Shown here: positions 1-9,099 of the stretch, one piece after another
Layout of the letters: each line of letters opens with the position of its first letter
How positions within the stretch are numbered: position 1 is the stretch's first letter
Assembly: GCF_018596315.1 (NCBI RefSeq)
Contig: NZ_JAHEAG010000002.1
Coordinates: 496,001-560,000 of the forward strand
DNA from: Bradyrhizobium sp. SRL28
Lineage (GTDB): Bacteria; Pseudomonadota; Alphaproteobacteria; Rhizobiales; Xanthobacteraceae
Reading direction: 5' to 3'
Length of the DNA: 64,000 nucleotides
Notes under the pieces: model-generated
The model's input: the letters and a program-made list of their open reading frames with translations, nothing else
Database searches by the model: none
What the model was told of the DNA's origin: nothing
Program-made: the position numbers and the translations under genes

Positions 1-413
1 GGCAACAGGCCGAGCGCCTGGCCGCCGAACGAATGTCCGACATAGGCGAAGGGGAGCGCCTTGTAGCGCTCGCGCATCCAGGCGACGGTGGCCGTAATAT
101 CCTGTGCGGCCCAGTCCGACATCGAGGCCTTGAAGCCGACCAGCGATTTCGGCTGATTGTAGCCGGTCAGCACCTGCTGCCTGCTATCGCCGGTGCCGCG
201 GTAGTCGTAGGTCAAAACCGCGCAGCCGCGCTTGGCGAGATAGCCGGCAAAGCCCCGGTAGAGCTTGCGGGGGACCGCGGTCGCCGAGTTGATCAGGACG
301 GCGTGGCGCTTGGCCCCGCGGGGCAGAAACAGCGTCGCGGCAAGGGGATATCCATCCGCCGCGGGCACGGTGATATCGTCGCTAAATACGTCGTCCAATC
401 CCGGCTCGGCCAC
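1..413 (-). CDS. Alpha/beta hydrolase, 3' part cut by the window edge
   Basis: The minus strand reads 137 codons from a GTG at 413 and runs off the left edge. A purine-rich GGCAGGAG lies 5 bases ahead of the GTG, which decides the start. The visible part has the early alpha/beta-hydrolase layout: a beta-hairpin start, an oxyanion-type stretch (VLINSATAVPRKLY), the strand and turn TYDYRGTGDS, and the nucleophile elbow GHSFGG with the catalytic Ser near residue 127. The Asp and His of the triad would lie outside the window. It has no signal peptide, so it is probably cytoplasmic. The substrate is unknown; this subgroup (serine-aminopeptidase-like hydrolases) is usually annotated only as a predicted hydrolase. 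Confidence 0.8.
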   Translation of the reverse strand, partial: MAEPGLDDVFSDDITVPAADGYPLAATLFLPRGAKRHAVLINSATAVPRKLYRGFAGYLAKRGCAVLTYDYRGTGDSRQQVLTGYNQPKSLVGFKASMSDWAAQDITATVAWMRERYKALPFAYVGHSFGGQALGLL

Positions 414-446
414 CGTGTTCTCCTGCCAGCTTTGCGAGCGGCCACA

Positions 447-469
447 GCAAAAGCGAAATCGGCTTTTGC
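447..469. repeat. Short hairpin upstream of aroG
   Basis: GCAAAAGC (447-454) and GCTTTTGC (462-469) form a perfect 8-bp stem with a 7-nt loop in the gap between the hydrolase start and the DAHP synthase. No T-run follows on either strand, so it is not a clear terminator. Confidence 0.45.
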
Positions 470-552
470 CGCAAGGGCTTGTCAGGACTACCGGAAATCT
501 AACTGGCGGTCGGCCAAAGGCCTGTGTATAACGCGGCCTTCACAATCGCTTG

Positions 553-620
553 CCCGGCTACGCCGAAGGCTTCGCCGGGTCTATCAATTTCCGGTCCGCC
601 GAAGCTTTAGCGAAGGCGGA
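553..620. repeat. Two small palindromic repeat units upstream of aroG
   Basis: The first unit has arms CCCGGC (553-558) and GCCGGG (574-579). The second starts TCCGCC at 595 and ends GGCGGA at 620. The second, read on the other strand, closely resembles the 29-bp palindrome at 63297-63325, so these look like copies of one small dispersed palindrome family. They end about 30 bases before the aroG start and would lie in its 5' leader if transcription begins upstream. Confidence 0.5.
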
Positions 621-652
621 TAAGTTACGGTTTTTGCTCAGGAGTTAACGTC

Positions 653-2041
653 ATGTCCGAGCGGTGGACACCCGATAGCTGGCGCACCAGGCCGGTGCTG
701 CAGGTCCCCGATTATCCCGATGCCAAGGCATTGGCCGATGTCGAGGCGCAGCTCGCCACGTTTCCGCCGCTGGTGTTCGCCGGCGAAGCCCGCAACCTGA
801 AAAAGGCGCTGGCGCGTGTCGCCGCGGGCGAAGCCTTCCTGCTGCAGGGCGGCGATTGCGCCGAGAGCTTTGCCGAGCATGGCGCCAATAACATCCGCGA
901 CTTCTTCCGCGTGCTGCTGCAGATGGCCGTCGTTTTGACCTACGCCGGCGCGCTGCCGGTGGTGAAGGTCGGCCGTATCGCCGGGCAGTTTGCAAAACCG
1001 CGCTCGTCGAACACGGAAAAGATCAACGGTGTCGAGCTGCCGAGCTACCGCGGCGACATCATCAACGACATCGCCTTCACGGCGGAGTCGCGCATCCCCG
1101 ATCCGCAGCGCCAGTTGATGGCCTACCGGCAATCGGCCGCGACGCTGAACCTGCTTCGCGCCTTCGCGACCGGCGGCTTTGCCAATCTCGGCAGCGTGCA
1201 CCAGTGGATGCTCGGCTTCCTCAAGGATTCCCCGCAGTCACGCCGCTACAAGGAACTGGCCGACCGTATCTCGGATGCGCTGAACTTCATGCGCGCCTGT
1301 GGGCTCGATCTCGAAAGCCATCCCGAACTGCGTGCGACCGATTTCTACACCAGCCACGAAGCGCTGCTGCTTGGTTACGAGCAGGCCTTCACACGGGTCG
1401 ATTCCACCACCGGCGACTGGTACGCGACGTCGGGCCACATGATCTGGATCGGCGATCGCACCCGCCAACTCGACCACGGCCATGTCGAATATTTCCGCGG
1501 CATCAAGAACCCGATCGGCCTGAAATGCGGTCCCTCGCTGAAGCCGGATGAACTGTTGAAGCTGATCGACATCCTCAACCCCGACAATGAGCCCGGACGG
1601 CTGACGCTGATCAACCGCTTCGGCTCCGACAAGGTCGGCGACCATCTCGCGCCGCTGATCCGCGCCGTGCAGCGGGAAGGACGGGTCGTGGTCTGGTCCT
1701 GCGATCCCATGCACGGCAACACCATCACGTCGAACTCGGGCTACAAGACCCGTCCGTTCGACCGGGTGCTGTCGGAGGTGAAGTCGTTCTTCGCCATCCA
1801 TGCGGCGGAGGGAACGCATGCCGGCGGCGTGCACCTGGAGATGACCGGACAGGACGTCACCGAATGCATCGGCGGCGCCCGCGCCATCACCGACGAGGAC
1901 CTCAACGACCGCTATCACACGGTCTGCGATCCCCGCCTCAACGCCGAACAATCCATCGACATGGCTTTCCTGATCGCCGAACTGCTGAAGCAGGAACGCG
2001 CCGGCAAGGAAAAGCCGATGCCGGCCGCAGCGGGACTTTGA
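653..2041 (+). CDS. aroG: Class II 3-deoxy-D-arabino-heptulosonate 7-phosphate synthase
   Basis: This enzyme condenses phosphoenolpyruvate with erythrose 4-phosphate, the first step of the shikimate pathway to aromatic amino acids. The 462-residue protein is the usual class II (plant/actinobacterial type) length. It starts [10 protein letters not shown] and carries the family blocks QGGDCAESF (metal-binding Cys region), [30 protein letters not shown], and a C-terminal [15 protein letters not shown] with metal-ligand His and Glu. The start ATG at 653 has AGGAG 8 bases upstream. dgkA begins one base after its stop, so the two are probably co-transcribed. The symbol follows common rhizobial usage; class II enzymes are also called aroF or aroH in other genomes. 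Confidence 0.95.
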   Translation: MSERWTPDSWRTRPVLQVPDYPDAKALADVEAQLATFPPLVFAGEARNLKKALARVAAGEAFLLQGGDCAESFAEHGANNIRDFFRVLLQMAVVLTYAGALPVVKVGRIAGQFAKPRSSNTEKINGVELPSYRGDIINDIAFTAESRIPDPQRQLMAYRQSAATLNLLRAFATGGFANLGSVHQWMLGFLKDSPQSRRYKELADRISDALNFMRACGLDLESHPELRATDFYTSHEALLLGYEQAFTRVDSTTGDWYATSGHMIWIGDRTRQLDHGHVEYFRGIKNPIGLKCGPSLKPDELLKLIDILNPDNEPGRLTLINRFGSDKVGDHLAPLIRAVQREGRVVVWSCDPMHGNTITSNSGYKTRPFDRVLSEVKSFFAIHAAEGTHAGGVHLEMTGQDVTECIGGARAITDEDLNDRYHTVCDPRLNAEQSIDMAFLIAELLKQERAGKEKPMPAAAGL

Positions 2042-2042
2042 C

Positions 2043-2396
2043 TTGCTGCGACTCTGGCGGGCCACCATCAACACGCGCAACGGCCTCGCTTTTGCGATCC
2101 GATCGGAGCAGGCCGTCCGCGAGGAACTGTTTGCGCTGGCACTGTCGGTGCCGCTGGCCTGGCTGGTCGGCGCGAGCGTGATGCGCCGCGTGGAACTTGT
2201 CGCGGCGGTGGCGTTCGTGCTGGTGGTCGAGATCCTCAATACCGCGATCGAGAAGCTCGCCGACCGCCTCACCACCGCCCACGATCCGCAGATCGGGCGG
2301 GTCAAGGACATGGGATCGGCCGCGGTCGGTGTCGCGCTGCTGATGGCCGGGGCGTTCTGGCTGTTTGCCATCGCCGAACGCATAGGCGCGTTCTAG
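2043..2396 (+). CDS. dgkA: Diacylglycerol kinase, small membrane type
   Basis: This small integral membrane enzyme phosphorylates diacylglycerol to phosphatidic acid, recycling lipid released during membrane-derived glycan synthesis. The 117 residues match the family. An amphipathic N-terminal part (RATINTRNGLAFAIRSEQAVREE) is followed by three hydrophobic segments (about 35-50, 58-75 and 93-115). The catalytic signature VEILNTAIEKLADR lies between the second and third. The start is a TTG one base after the aroG stop, consistent with translational coupling. The stop codon lies within the left arm of the hairpin at 2395-2432. Confidence 0.9.
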   Translation: MLRLWRATINTRNGLAFAIRSEQAVREELFALALSVPLAWLVGASVMRRVELVAAVAFVLVVEILNTAIEKLADRLTTAHDPQIGRVKDMGSAAVGVALLMAGAFWLFAIAERIGAF

Positions 2397-2445
2397 ATAT
2401 GCGGTACCAACCTGGCTCAGAACCGCATATCTAAATTGTTGTTTT
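2395..2445 (+). terminator. Probable rho-independent terminator after dgkA
   Basis: AGATATGCGGT (2395-2405) and ACCGCATATCT (2422-2432) pair perfectly over 11 bp around a 16-nt loop. A T-rich stretch (AAATTGTTGTTTTG) follows. The stem overlaps the dgkA stop. The arms are AT-rich and the loop is large, so termination strength is uncertain. Confidence 0.5.
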
Positions 2446-2493
2446 GACGCGTTCTCTTCACGCGAACCGGTACCCACTTCGCTCGAAAACGCT
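2441..2493. repeat. Dispersed rhizobial intergenic repeat ahead of nadE
   Basis: The block from GTTTTGACGCG to GCTCGAAAACGCT is one I recall as recurring in intergenic regions of Bradyrhizobium and relatives, with single-base variations. It contains the small mirrored GACGCG/CACGCG pieces. It appears only once in this window, so the call depends on recall. Confidence 0.4.
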
Positions 2494-2542
2494 ATGAAGC
2501 GAGCATTTGCAGTTTGCTCTTGTGCAAGGCACCATCGCTCCC

Positions 2543-4294
2543 ATGACCGAACCAACCTTCAAGATCACGCTGGCGCAGTTGAACCCGACGGTCGGTGACG
2601 TCACGGGAAATGCCGCCAAGGCGCGCGCCGCACGCGACAAGGCCAACGCCGACGGCGCTGACTTGCTGGTGCTGCCCGAACTGTTCATCTGCGGCTATCC
2701 GCCGGAAGACCTGGTGCTGAAGCCCGCGTTCCAGGCGGCCTGCCGCGCCGCCGTCGAGGAGCTGGCGCGCGAGACCGCGGGCGGGGGGCCCGCCGCCCTG
2801 ATCGGCACGCCCTGGGTCGAGGACGGCAAGCTCTATAATGCCTGCGCGCTGCTCGATGAGGGCCGCATCGCAGCCCTTCGCTTCAAGGCGAATCTACCGA
2901 ACTATGGCGTGTTCGACGAAAAACGCCTGTTCGCACGCGGCCCGGCTGCGGGTCCGGTCACCGTCCGCGGCATCCGGGTCGGCGTTCCCATCTGCGAGGA
3001 CATCTGGCTCGAAGAGTCCGAAGAATACGAGAACGTCGTCGAGTGCCTCGCCGAGACCGGCGCGGAAATCCTGGTGGTGCCGAACGGCTCGCCCTATGCA
3101 CGCGACAAGAACGATTTGCGGCTGTCGATCGCGGTCGCCCGCGTCACCGAAAGCGGCTTGCCGCTGGTCTATCTCAACCAGATCGGCGGACAGGACGAGT
3201 TGGTATTCGACGGCGCGTCGTTCGCGCTCAACACCGATCTTTCGGTCGCGGCGCAACTGCCGGCGTTTGAGGAGAGCATCCTCACGCTGCACTGGACCAA
3301 GAGTGCCGACGGCTGGCACTGTTCCGGGCCGGTGGTGCCGCTGGTCGAGGGCGACAAGGGCGATTACGCGGCCTGCGTGCTGGGCTTGCGCGATTACGTC
3401 CGCAAGAACGGATTTCCGGGCGTGCTGCTCGGTGTCTCCGGCGGTATCGATTCCGCACTGTGCGCGGCGATCGCGGTCGATGCGCTCGGCGCCGACCAGG
3501 TCCGCGGCGTGATGCTGCCGTTCCGTTTCACCGCGCAAGTCTCGCTCGACGATGCCGCGAAGCTCGCGAAAGCGCTCGGCTTTCCCTACGAGGTGCTGCC
3601 GATCGCGGACGCCGTGAATGGATTCGAAAAGATCCTCTCCGGTCCGTTCGCCGGGCTGCCGCGCGACATCACCGAGGAAAATTTGCAGGCGCGCACCCGT
3701 GGTACGCTCTTGATGGCGATTTCGAACAAGACCGGCGCGATGGTGGTCACGACCGGCAACAAGTCGGAAATGTCGGTCGGCTACGCCACGCTCTATGGCG
3801 ACATGAACGGCGGCTTCAATCCCATCAAAGATATCTACAAGACCGAAGTGTTCCGATTGTCGAGCCTGCGCAACGAATGGAAGCCGGATGGCGCGCTCGG
3901 GCCTGCGGGCGAAGTCATTCCGGTCAACATCATCACGCGGCCGCCGACGGCGGAGTTGCGCGAGAACCAGACCGACCAGGATTCGCTGCCGCCCTACGAG
4001 GTGCTCGACGGCATCCTGGAGCGGCTGGTCGAGCGCGAGGAGCCGCTGGCGTCGATCATCGCGGCCGGTTTCCCGGCAGACGTGGTGACGCGGATCGACC
4101 GGCTGCTCAACATTGCCGAATACAAGCGCCGGCAGGCCGCACCTGGCGTCAAGGTCACGGAAAAGAACTTTGGCCGCGACCGCCGCTATCCCATCACCAA
4201 CCGCTTCCGCGACAACGGCAAGGCGTTGCCTGCGCCGGACGAGAAGCTGGTCGCGCGCGCCGGCCGCGCCTCAGCGGACGTATTTGACGGCTAA
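2543..4294 (+). CDS. nadE: Glutamine-dependent NAD+ synthetase
   Basis: This enzyme catalyses the last step of NAD synthesis: amidation of nicotinic acid adenine dinucleotide with ATP, using ammonia from glutamine. The N-terminal nitrilase-like glutaminase domain (about 1-270) carries the Glu-Lys-Cys triad in LPELFICGYPPEDL, FKANLPNYG and VPICEDIW. The C-terminal synthetase domain (about 280-583) has the pyrophosphatase P-loop VSGGIDSALC and TTGNKSEMSVGYATLYGDM. I chose the ATG at 2543 (MTEPTFKITLAQ) because the protein then aligns with the family start; a TTG 36 bases upstream is in frame but adds an unrelated extension. The 583 residues are normal for the two-domain form. Confidence 0.95.
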   Translation: MTEPTFKITLAQLNPTVGDVTGNAAKARAARDKANADGADLLVLPELFICGYPPEDLVLKPAFQAACRAAVEELARETAGGGPAALIGTPWVEDGKLYNACALLDEGRIAALRFKANLPNYGVFDEKRLFARGPAAGPVTVRGIRVGVPICEDIWLEESEEYENVVECLAETGAEILVVPNGSPYARDKNDLRLSIAVARVTESGLPLVYLNQIGGQDELVFDGASFALNTDLSVAAQLPAFEESILTLHWTKSADGWHCSGPVVPLVEGDKGDYAACVLGLRDYVRKNGFPGVLLGVSGGIDSALCAAIAVDALGADQVRGVMLPFRFTAQVSLDDAAKLAKALGFPYEVLPIADAVNGFEKILSGPFAGLPRDITEENLQARTRGTLLMAISNKTGAMVVTTGNKSEMSVGYATLYGDMNGGFNPIKDIYKTEVFRLSSLRNEWKPDGALGPAGEVIPVNIITRPPTAELRENQTDQDSLPPYEVLDGILERLVEREEPLASIIAAGFPADVVTRIDRLLNIAEYKRRQAAPGVKVTEKNFGRDRRYPITNRFRDNGKALPAPDEKLVARAGRASADVFDG

Positions 4295-4373
4295 ACTCTA
4301 TAGGGCCGCCTGACCGCATGGGTCTTCGCTTCGGGATTCTTTCGAAATGGAGATTTCAGTCATACACACGAAA

Positions 4374-4393
4374 AGACCGCCTTAAGGCGGTCT
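4374..4393. terminator. Bidirectional rho-independent terminator between nadE and the PEP-CTERM gene
   Basis: AGACCGCC (4374-4381), loop TTAA, GGCGGTCT (4386-4393) is a perfect 8-bp GC-rich hairpin between two convergent genes. On the minus strand it is followed by TTTTCGTG, a short U-tract for the gene ending at 4419. On the plus strand the trailing CTGTGTTCTTG is less T-rich but could still serve nadE. Confidence 0.75.
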
Positions 4394-4418
4394 CTGTGTT
4401 CTTGATTTCGATTTTGGA

Positions 4419-5096
4419 TCAGGCTGCGAGTGCTGCGGCTTGATTGCGACGGCGATAAGTCATGAAGCCGACGCCAGCAAAGCCAAGGATCATCATAGCC
4501 CAAGTCGAAGGTTCGGGCACGGCAGAGACTCCCTCAAAGGCGGTTTCATTCCAGATCGTTCCGCCCTCATAACCAAAGTTGGTTAGAATCTGCACACGGA
4601 ATTCCTGAAACACGCCCGCAGAAAAGTGAAAAACTTGAGCCGGCGACCCACCATCTACCATCGTAAACGTACCAAGTAACGAGAACGGACCGCCGTTGCT
4701 ACCGAGTAGGTTAAAAGTTTGTAGTGATGCAGCGCCGGATTGATTCCACATTACAATTGCACCGATTGTTGTGGGGTTATTGAGGGCGAAATCTACATAC
4801 GATCCGCTGACCGGTCCCGCTACACCTCCAAGTTCAGGGAAACAACAGCTATATGAGGCTACGGTGGTCGAGGTAAAGCTTGCGAAGTCGGTGACGCCGC
4901 TCACGTAATTTGCGGTCAAACCGGATTGGTCGATCAAGTTATTCACACTTGTGGGTGAACTATAACCTGATGGAATGCCAGCCGAAGCCGTTACCGATGT
5001 GGCTCCGACGACCACGCCCGCACTTGCGGGTGCGCCGCCAATTGCCGATATCGAAAAAACGAGCGCCTGCAAAACCAACCAACGCATTTTCATCAT
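4419..5096 (-). CDS. Secreted PEP-CTERM sorting-domain protein
   Basis: The 225-residue protein has a signal peptide ([20 protein letters not shown], cleavage near 26), a beta-rich middle with many Ser, Thr, Gly and Asn, and a C-terminal sorting tail. The tail has [16 protein letters not shown], then a short hydrophobic run and an arginine cluster (YRRR). In characterised systems PEP-CTERM tails are recognised by an exosortase and the proteins go to the cell surface or exopolysaccharide. The middle (residues about 90-190) resembles a discoidin/lectin-like surface domain only in composition; I do not assign a ligand. Two adjacent ATGs (5096 and 5093) are possible starts, with GGGAGC upstream. 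No exosortase gene lies in the window. Confidence 0.85.
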   Translation of the reverse strand: MMKMRWLVLQALVFSISAIGGAPASAGVVVGATSVTASAGIPSGYSSPTSVNNLIDQSGLTANYVSGVTDFASFTSTTVASYSCCFPELGGVAGPVSGSYVDFALNNPTTIGAIVMWNQSGAASLQTFNLLGSNGGPFSLLGTFTMVDGGSPAQVFHFSAGVFQEFRVQILTNFGYEGGTIWNETAFEGVSAVPEPSTWAMMILGFAGVGFMTYRRRNQAAALAA

Positions 5097-5143
5097 AAGC
5101 CAAAGCTCCCACTTAATTTAATATATCGCGTATTCAGTATTGA

Positions 5144-5191
5144 ATGTCGACTCTCATATCATTTTTAGTGTTGATATGTCGACTCTCATAT
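5144..5191. promoter_or_regulatory. 16-bp direct repeat pair upstream of the PEP-CTERM gene
   Basis: ATGTCGACTCTCATAT occurs twice, at 5144-5159 and 5176-5191. The start-to-start spacing of 32 bp is about three helical turns. The region 5097-5290 is strikingly AT-rich compared with its surroundings. On the minus strand the copies sit about 50-95 bases ahead of the ATG, just upstream of a TATATT-like -10 candidate, so they could be tandem sites for one regulator. Nothing else is visible between 5192 and 5397 except the hairpin at 5339. Confidence 0.45.
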
Positions 5192-5338
5192 AATTTCCCA
5201 ATTCGATTGAGTGAGTCAATTAAAATGAAAATATTTCTTTGCAAATATGTTGGGATCGCGAACATAGCGATGCAGTCGGGTTCTAAAGCCGTGACATCCA
5301 TTCCGACCTAATCAACAGGTAGTTCAGCGAGCTGATGA

Positions 5339-5364
5339 TTTCCCGATAGGGCTGCTTCGGGAAA
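5339..5364 (-). terminator. Possible terminator of the cox operon
   Basis: TTTCCCGA (5339-5346) and TCGGGAAA (5357-5364) form an 8-bp stem with a 10-nt loop, 34 bases beyond the stop of the last oxidase gene. No U-tract follows on the minus strand, so this is a weak candidate. Confidence 0.3.
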
Positions 5365-5397
5365 CGCTTTCAGCCTGCGGATGCGGGGCGACAGTAT

Positions 5398-5799
5398 TCA
5401 AGCCGGCGCGGCGAAGAACAGGGCCCGTATGAAGTGCGTGTACTCGGATTCGAACACCATGATGGCCACGAAAACCAGCACCGCCACCGGCGGCAGCAGG
5501 ATTGCATAGACCAGCGCCAGCCGTTCCCATGCCATGTGCATGAAGACGGCGACGATCAGGCCGGCCTTCAACATCATGAACAACAGGATCAGCGACCATC
5601 TGAGATAGCCGTGGAGGTGAAAGTAGTCGACGAGATAGGAGAACGTGCTGAGGACGAACAACCATCCCCAGACCACGAGATAGAGCTTGATCGGGTGCTG
5701 CTGCCCCTTTGCGTGCGCAGCTCCAGCTGCGACGGCGTCATGCACATGGGTTTGCAGTGAAGGTTGATGTCCTTCTAGATGTACCGCCACGTTTGCCAT
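5398..5799 (-). CDS. Cytochrome c oxidase subunit IV-like protein
   Basis: The 133-residue protein is a small accessory subunit of a haem-copper oxidase. It has an N-terminal His-rich soluble stretch (about 1-35) and three predicted membrane helices (about 38-58, 65-88 and 97-120). This is the pattern of the prokaryotic cytochrome c oxidase subunit IV family, including the conserved HMAWE-type turn (MHMAWERLALVY). It is the last gene of the minus-strand oxidase operon, starting 9 bases after the coxP stop. The classical description of coxMNOP that I recall names four genes; this fifth gene makes the complex I, II, III, III-like, IV. Confidence 0.8.
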   Translation of the reverse strand: MANVAVHLEGHQPSLQTHVHDAVAAGAAHAKGQQHPIKLYLVVWGWLFVLSTFSYLVDYFHLHGYLRWSLILLFMMLKAGLIVAVFMHMAWERLALVYAILLPPVAVLVFVAIMVFESEYTHFIRALFFAAPA

Positions 5800-5808
5800 G
5801 CGCTTACC

Positions 5809-6531
5809 TCACCAAAGATAGAAGAATGCAAAGATGAACACCCACACCAGATCGACGAAGTGCCAGTACAGGCCGGTGATTTCGACGATCTCGTAGTTTC
5901 CCTTCCTGCTCGTGAAAAACCCGCGCCGCCCGTGATCGAAATCTCCGCGCCAGACCTTTCGCGCGATCGCGATCAGGAAAATCACGCCGATTGTCACGTG
6001 GGTGCCGTGGAAGCCTGTGATCATGAAGAAGCTGGAGCCGAACTGCGCTGCTCCCCATGGGTTTTCCCAGGGCCGTACGCCCTCCATGATCAGCTTGGTC
6101 CATTCGAAGGCCTGCATTCCGACGAACGTTGCGCCAAGTGCCGCCGTGAGCAGCATCAGTACCGCGGTCTTGGTGCGATCACGGCGGTAACCGAAATTGA
6201 CGGCCATCGCCATGGTCCCGCTGCTGGAGATCAGGACGAAGGTCATGATGGCGATCAGGATGAGGGGGATATGGTGCCCCGCAATCTCGAGAGCGAATAC
6301 CTCACTCGGATTCGGCCACGGCACGGTCGTGGACATTCGCGCGGTCATGTAGGACAGCAGGAAGCAGCTGAAGATAAAGGTGTCGCTCAGGAGGAAGATC
6401 CACATCATGGCCTTCCCCCAGGAGACATTTTTGAAAGCGCGCTGATCCGAGGACCAGTCGTCAGCAATGCCTCGCCAGCCTGGAGTTAGTACAGGCGATT
6501 GTGCGGAATTTGTCAGCGCAGTCTCTGCCAT
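5809..6531 (-). CDS. coxP: Haem-copper oxidase subunit III
   Basis: The 240-residue protein has about six to seven membrane helices and subunit III motifs: WIFLLSDTFIFSCFL near the first helix, LLTAALGATFVGMQAFEW in the middle, FHGTHVTIGVIFL (the conserved H-G-x-H) and VEITGLYWHFVDLVWVFIF at the C-terminus. Subunit III binds no metal and supports proton uptake and stability of the oxidase core. It starts 10 bases after the coxO stop. The family position and order match CoxP of Bradyrhizobium coxMNOP. Confidence 0.85.
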   Translation of the reverse strand: MAETALTNSAQSPVLTPGWRGIADDWSSDQRAFKNVSWGKAMMWIFLLSDTFIFSCFLLSYMTARMSTTVPWPNPSEVFALEIAGHHIPLILIAIMTFVLISSSGTMAMAVNFGYRRDRTKTAVLMLLTAALGATFVGMQAFEWTKLIMEGVRPWENPWGAAQFGSSFFMITGFHGTHVTIGVIFLIAIARKVWRGDFDHGRRGFFTSRKGNYEIVEITGLYWHFVDLVWVFIFAFFYLW

Positions 6532-6541
6532 CTGGCCTCTC

Positions 6542-7246
6542 CTAGGTGAGCAACCGGCGACAGATGTCGACGAATTCGTCCGTCCAGCCTGTCAGCAGAC
6601 CCAGCAAGACAAGCCAGACCAACAGCAGGAAATGCCAGTAGATCGCGCAGAGTTCCACGCTCAGGCGCACCTGGGCCATCTCGGCGCCACGCCACACCCT
6701 GGCAGTCGTTCTGCCGAGGGCCACCAGACCGCCCATCAAGTGCAGCCCATGGGCCGCGGTGATCATGTAGAAGAAGGAATTGGCTGGATTGGACGCAACG
6801 AAATAGCCCGCGGCCCTCAGCTGTTGCCACGCCAGAAGCTGCCCAATCAGGAATGTGATGGCGGAGGCGCCCCCCGCGCATAGGCCGATGATCACATTCC
6901 CCATGTCGTCCCGGCGCGCGGCCACGTAGGCCCATTGCAGTGCGACACTGCTTACGACCAGGACGCCGGTATTGAACCACAGCAGCCCGGGCACCGGCAT
7001 CGTGCGCCAGTCCACCATGACCATGCGCATGGAGTAGGCGCTGATGAAAAGTGCGAACAGCGAGCCGGCGACGGCGAGAAACACGCCCAGTCCGATCTTC
7101 GCTGCGGGCCAGGTCGCCGCGCCCGTGCCGGGGTAGTTACCGATCGGGCCTTCTTCCAGCCACGGTTTGCTCATCAGCCGTTGCTGCGAGAGCCACCATC
7201 CGGCGATGATCGCGATCACCGCCATGAACAGGACAATGGCGCTCAC
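6542..7246 (-). CDS. coxO: Second haem-copper oxidase subunit III-like protein
   Basis: The 234-residue membrane protein carries a divergent subunit III core: an N-terminal helix, then FALFISAYSMRM, MITAAHGLHLMGGLVALG (the H-G-x-H motif) and CAIYWHFLLLVWLVLLG. An alanine-to-tryptophan-rich loop between residues 25 and 45 precedes the family core. Its ATG overlaps the coxN stop (ATGA, 7243-7246), indicating translational coupling. Having two different subunit III genes side by side is the hallmark of the coxMNOP operon of Bradyrhizobium. Whether both are in one complex is not known to me. Confidence 0.8.
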   Translation of the reverse strand: MSAIVLFMAVIAIIAGWWLSQQRLMSKPWLEEGPIGNYPGTGAATWPAAKIGLGVFLAVAGSLFALFISAYSMRMVMVDWRTMPVPGLLWFNTGVLVVSSVALQWAYVAARRDDMGNVIIGLCAGGASAITFLIGQLLAWQQLRAAGYFVASNPANSFFYMITAAHGLHLMGGLVALGRTTARVWRGAEMAQVRLSVELCAIYWHFLLLVWLVLLGLLTGWTDEFVDICRRLLT

Positions 7247-9018
7247 GGCGCAGCTCCCTGAAGGGCCGGCGTCGCCCGTGGCTGGTTCTGCGGAATGAAG
7301 TCCTGCGCTGCACCCGGCACGCTGTAGTCATACGCCCATCGATAGACCACCGGGAGCTCCTTGCCCCAGTTGCCGTGCCCGGGCGGGGTCTCGGGCGTCT
7401 GCCACTCGAGGGTTGTCGCCCGCCATGGATTGCCACCTGAGGGCCTGCCCTTGAAGTAGCTCCAGACAAGATTGAACAGGAACACCATCTGGGCGAAGCC
7501 CACGGTCAAAGCCATGACGGTGATAAAGGCGTTGAGCGTATGGGTCGATGAGGGAATGAACGCGGCTTCGCCGACGTCGTGATACCGGCGCGGAACACCG
7601 AGCAGTCCAATATAATGCATGGGGAAGAAGATCAGATAGGCGCCGAGGAACGTCACCCAGAAATGAAACTTGCCCATCCAGTCATCGAGCATCCGTCCCG
7701 TTACCTTGGGGTACCAATGATAGATCGCGCCCAGCACGACCATGATCGGGGCCACGCCCATCACCATGTGGAAATGCGCGACGACGAACATGGTATCCGA
7801 TAGCGGGACATCCACGACCACGTTGCCGAGGAAGAGGCCGGTGAGCCCGCCGTTGACGAACGTGATGATGAAGCCGAGCGCGAACAGCATAGGCACGGTG
7901 AGATGGATGTCGCCGCGCCACAGCGTCAGCACCCAGTTGTAGACCTTGATCGCGGTTGGGATCGCGATGATGAGCGTGGTGGTGGCGAAGAAGAACCCGA
8001 ATTTCGGGTGCATGCCGCTCACATACATGTGGTGCGCCCACACAACGAAACTGAGCGCGCCGATTCCAACGATGGCCCACACCATCATGCGATAGCCGAA
8101 GATGTTCTTCCGTGCATGGACGCTGATCAGATCCGAAACGATGCCGAAGGCCGGAAGTGCGACGATGTAGACTTCGGGATGGCCGAAGAACCAGAACAGG
8201 TGCTGGAACAGGATCGGGCTGCCGCCGCCATACTTCATCTGCTGGCCCATCTCGACGAGTGCGGGCATGAAGAAGCTGGTTCCCAGGAGACGGTCGAACA
8301 GCATCATGACCGAGGCGACGAACAGCGCCGGGAAGGCCAGCAGCGCCATCACGGTAGCCGTGAAGATGCCCCACACCGTCAGCGGCATGCGCATCAACGT
8401 CATGCCACGCGTGCGCGCCTGCAGTACGGTCACCACATAATTCAGCCCGCCCATCGTGAAGCCGATGATGAACAGGATCAGCGAGGCCAGCATGAGAATG
8501 ATGCCCCAATCCTGCCCGGGGGTGCCGGAGAGAATTGCCTGCGGCGGGTAGAGGGTCCAGCCGGCGCCGGTGGGTCCGCCCGGCACGAAAAAGGTCGACG
8601 CCAGTACGATGACGGCGAGCAGGTAGATCCAGTAGCTCAGCATGTTCACATAGGGGAAGACCATGTCCCGGGCGCCGACCATCAGCGGGATCAGGTAGTT
8701 GCCGAAGCCTCCAAGGAACAATGCCGTGAGCAGGTAGATCACCATGATCATGCCGTGCATGGTGATGAACTGGAGATATTGATTTGCATCGATAAAGGAG
8801 AATGTGCCGGGAAATCCCAACTGCAGCCGCATCAGCCATGACAGCACCAGGGCCACCAACCCAATTGCCGTCGCTGTGAGCGAGTACTGGATGGCGATGA
8901 CTTTGGCGTCCTGCGAAAAGACATACTGCGTCCACCAGCTCTTGGGATGATAGAGGTCAACCTCCGGCACTTCGGCAGGCGGAACGTCTGTGACGGCATC
9001 ATACGGAACGTCGACCAT
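7243..9018 (-). CDS. coxN: Cytochrome c oxidase subunit I
   Basis: This is the catalytic subunit that reduces oxygen at a haem-CuB centre while pumping protons. The 591 residues have about 12-13 helices. Key residues visible are the low-spin haem His in MHGMIMVIYL, the CuB His and cross-linked Tyr in WFFGHPEVYI (which also holds the D-channel Glu), the His pair in VWAHHMYVSGM, the haem ligands in VVAHFHMVMG, the D-channel Asp in GARDMVFP and the K-channel Lys in PTAIKVYNW. It is therefore a complete A-type oxidase. GAGGAGG sits 7 bases ahead of the ATG. Confidence 0.95.
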   Translation of the reverse strand: MVDVPYDAVTDVPPAEVPEVDLYHPKSWWTQYVFSQDAKVIAIQYSLTATAIGLVALVLSWLMRLQLGFPGTFSFIDANQYLQFITMHGMIMVIYLLTALFLGGFGNYLIPLMVGARDMVFPYVNMLSYWIYLLAVIVLASTFFVPGGPTGAGWTLYPPQAILSGTPGQDWGIILMLASLILFIIGFTMGGLNYVVTVLQARTRGMTLMRMPLTVWGIFTATVMALLAFPALFVASVMMLFDRLLGTSFFMPALVEMGQQMKYGGGSPILFQHLFWFFGHPEVYIVALPAFGIVSDLISVHARKNIFGYRMMVWAIVGIGALSFVVWAHHMYVSGMHPKFGFFFATTTLIIAIPTAIKVYNWVLTLWRGDIHLTVPMLFALGFIITFVNGGLTGLFLGNVVVDVPLSDTMFVVAHFHMVMGVAPIMVVLGAIYHWYPKVTGRMLDDWMGKFHFWVTFLGAYLIFFPMHYIGLLGVPRRYHDVGEAAFIPSSTHTLNAFITVMALTVGFAQMVFLFNLVWSYFKGRPSGGNPWRATTLEWQTPETPPGHGNWGKELPVVYRWAYDYSVPGAAQDFIPQNQPRATPALQGAAP

Positions 9019-9099
9019 AGAAATACCTCCTCGGTCGTTTCCATCGGGGGCGACGAGTTGGTTTCACGCACCCGATCTTATCTGCGCAGCGGCACTTTC

